From positions 37,107,501 through 37,171,500 of the forward strand of contig CM045733.1 of assembly GCA_024760905.1 (NCBI GenBank): 64,000 nucleotides of DNA, written 5' to 3'. A model generated the notes under the pieces. That model searched no databases. It was not told the DNA's origin and saw only the letters and a program-made list of their open reading frames with translations. Position 1 is the first letter of the stretch; every line of letters begins with the position of its first letter. This DNA is from Plotosus lineatus (Eukaryota > Chordata > Actinopteri > Siluriformes > Plotosidae). Positions 51,601-54,600 of this stretch are shown here, one piece after another. Position numbers and translations under genes: made by a program.

Positions 51601-54600
51601 CTGACGCAACCCTCTGCATTTATCCGGGCTTGGGAACGGCGTGAGGGAGAGAAACTGGCTTGTGCCCCTCCCTCACGGCTGCATTTCGTGAACAAGACTC
51701 CAGGATACTTAAACTCCTCCACTTGGAGCAGGACCTCATTCCCAACCTGGAGGGTGCAGTCCACCCTTGTACAATTGATAATCATGGACTCGGATTTGGA
51801 GGTGCTGATTTTCATCCCAGCCGTTTCGCACTCGGAATTTGCACTGCGAATTGCTCCAATGAGAGCTGGAGGTCTTGGTTTGATGAAGCCAAAAGGACAA
51901 AGTTAGCCGCAAAAAGTAGAGATGATATTCAATGGCGACCAAACAAGAACTCCTCCATGCTCGGCTACAAGTAGAAATTCTGTCCATAAAAATTATGAAC
52001 AGAATCAGTGATAAAAGACAGTTTGACAGACTCCAACCCTCACTGGAAACAAATTTGACCTATTGTTACCAATACGGACCAAATTTTGACTCCGGCGATA
52101 CAGCAATCAAATGGCCCGTAGCAATGAGTCCAGAACGCCATACTCCATGGACCCACCACCAGTGGGAAGGGCTATAGAGCCCGGGTGTAATGTCAGTTGG
52201 GTGCCAGTTAAAGGCATGGGTTCTGTTGGACTAATCCTCGGTTACTGACTCTGACTCCTGGGACATGGAATGTCACCTCTCTGGCGGGGAAGAAGCCTTA
52301 GCTGGTGCGTGAGGTGGAGAGATGCCAAATACATATAGTTGGGCTCACCTCAACGCATAGCTTTGGCTCTGGAACCACCCATCTTGAGAGAGGCTGGACC
52401 TCATTCTATTCTGGAGTTGCTCATAGTGAGAGCTGGCCAGCCGGTGTGGGCATCCTTGTTGCCCCCCGTCTTGGTGCCCAAATGTTGGGGTTCTCCCCAG
52501 TCAACAAAAGGGTAGCTTCTCTCCACCTTCGGGTGGGGGAACGGATCCTGACTGTTATTTGTGCTTATGCACCAAATGACAGTTCAGAGTACCCACCCTT
52601 CTTGGAGTCTTTACGAAGGGTGTTGGAGAACGCTCCCTTGGGAGACTCACTCTTTGTCCTGGGAGACCTCAACGCCCATGTGGGCAATGATAGTGTGACC
52701 TGGAAGGGTGTGATCGGTAGGTACAGCCTATCCAGTCTGAACCCAAATGGTGTTTCGTTGTTGGACTTCTGTGCTCCTCACAGTTTGTCTATCAAAAACA
52801 CCATGTTAGAACATAAGGGTGTCCATAAGTGCACTTGGCATCAGAACACCCGAGGTCACAGTTCAATGATTGACTCTGTAGTTGTGTCACCGTACTTGTA
52901 GCCACACGTAGCCTGGACAGTCGGGTGAAGACGGGAGCTGAGCTGTCAACTGATCACCACCTGGCTTCGATGGTGGGGGAGGCCGTCCTCCAGACCTGGC
53001 TGGCCTAAGCGTGTAATTAGGGTCTGCTGGGAACGTTTGGCAGAGTCTCCTGTCAGAGAAGCCTTTAACTCCCACCTCTGGCAGAGCCAAAGCCACGTCC
53101 CAAAGGAAACGGGTGTCATTGAATCTGAATGAACCATGTTTTGTTTCTCCATTGCTGAAGTGACAGCCCTTCGCTGTGGCCGGAATGTTGTCGGTGCTTG
53201 TCATAGCGGTAACCCATGAACCCATGGTGGACACCTGTGGTGAAGGGGGCCATCCAGCTGAAAAAGGAGGCCTATCGGGTCTTATTGGCCTGTGGGACTC
53301 CTGAGGTAGCAGACAGATACCGGCAGGCCAAACGTGCTGCAGTCGAAGCTGTCGCAGATGCAAAATTTCGGGCGTGGGAGGAGTTCGGTGAGGGCCTGGA
53401 GAGTGATTATCGGTTGGTCTTAAAAAGGTTCTGGACGCTTCAGGAAGGGGAAGCAGTTCTCCACTAATACTGTTCACAGTGGAGGTAGGGAGCTGCTCAC
53501 CTTGACTAGGGATGTCGGCGGGAGATGGAAGGAATACTTCGAGGACCTCCTCAAGCCCACCAACATGCCCTCCATTGAGAAGGAAAACCCTGGTTGTTTG
53601 GGCGGGGGTCTGCCCATCACTCGAGCTGAGGTCACTGAAGTAGTCAAAAAGCTCCTCGATGGTCGGCTCCGGGGGTGGATGAGATCTGCCCCGAATACCT
53701 CAGGGCTCTGGATGCTGTAGGATTGTCTTGGTCGACACGTCTCAGCAATATCATGTGTACATCTGGATTGGCAAACCGGGGTGGTAGTCTCCCTTTTTAA
53801 AAAGGGGGACTGGAGGGTGTGTTCCAATTATTGGGGAATCACAGTCCTCAGCCTACCCAGGAACATTTATGCAGGGGCACTAGAGAGAAGGAGCTGGCCG
53901 AAAGTCGAACCTCGGATTCAGGAGGAACAATGTGGTTTTCGTCTTAGCCGTGGCACTCTTTACCAACTCTATCCACTCCACAGGATCTTGGAGTTTGCCC
54001 AATCTGTCCACATGTGTTTTGTGGATTTGGAGAAGGCTTCGGACTGCGTCCCTCGGGCTATCTTGTGGGGCGGGCTCCGGGAGTAAAATAAAAATATGGA
54101 GCAAAAAAATCAAGAAATTATAGAACAAAGAAATGTAAACATAGACCTTTTTATGACTTATTTTGTTAACTGCCATCAGGTTAGTAACAAAAAATTCTGT
54201 ACAGGGGTTTAGCAATCTGAAAAACATCAATACAAACAAACAAAACTTATATGTCGAAAAAAAAATTTTTTTTTTCCATTTATTAGCTGAACTGCTTAAT
54301 CTTCGAGGGTTAGGGAGGATACGTGCTGTACCCTTGTGATGACAAGGTACACCAATCCACATGGCCTACACACATCCATTTACACTCACATTTAAACCAA
54401 AGGACAACTTAGAGCAACCAATTAGCCTAATTTGCAAGACTGTGGGGGGAAACTGGAGAAAACCCATGCACGTTCATAAAGAGCTTGCAAAATCAAACAA
54501 AAAAAACACCTTTGCCAAGTCTAGAACCTAAACCAAGGATGTTTTTCTTGTGAGATGGATGTCCTGACCACTACCCCACTGTGTTGCCTTCATCTAAAGA

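Larger units (their letters stand above)
48496..54095 (-). mobile_element. LINE family B insertion with inverted 5' part (twin-primed)
   Basis: Element 48504-54087, flanked by ATAAAAAT at 48496-48503 and 54088-54095. On the minus strand its 3' segment runs 52149-51702 and 49097-48504 (interrupted by an RTE) and ends in an ATG/AAG-rich tail. The 5' segment lies inverted on the plus strand (52150-54085). The 5' segment stops in the RT at a GAGTA that is also where the 3' segment begins, so together they cover the element once. Endonuclease and RT frames are broken. Confidence 0.82.

Noticed and set aside
52305..52901. 198-codon frame as a host gene
   Set aside because: It is the APE endonuclease of LINE B ([16 protein letters not shown] motifs), with the rest of the LINE on either side.
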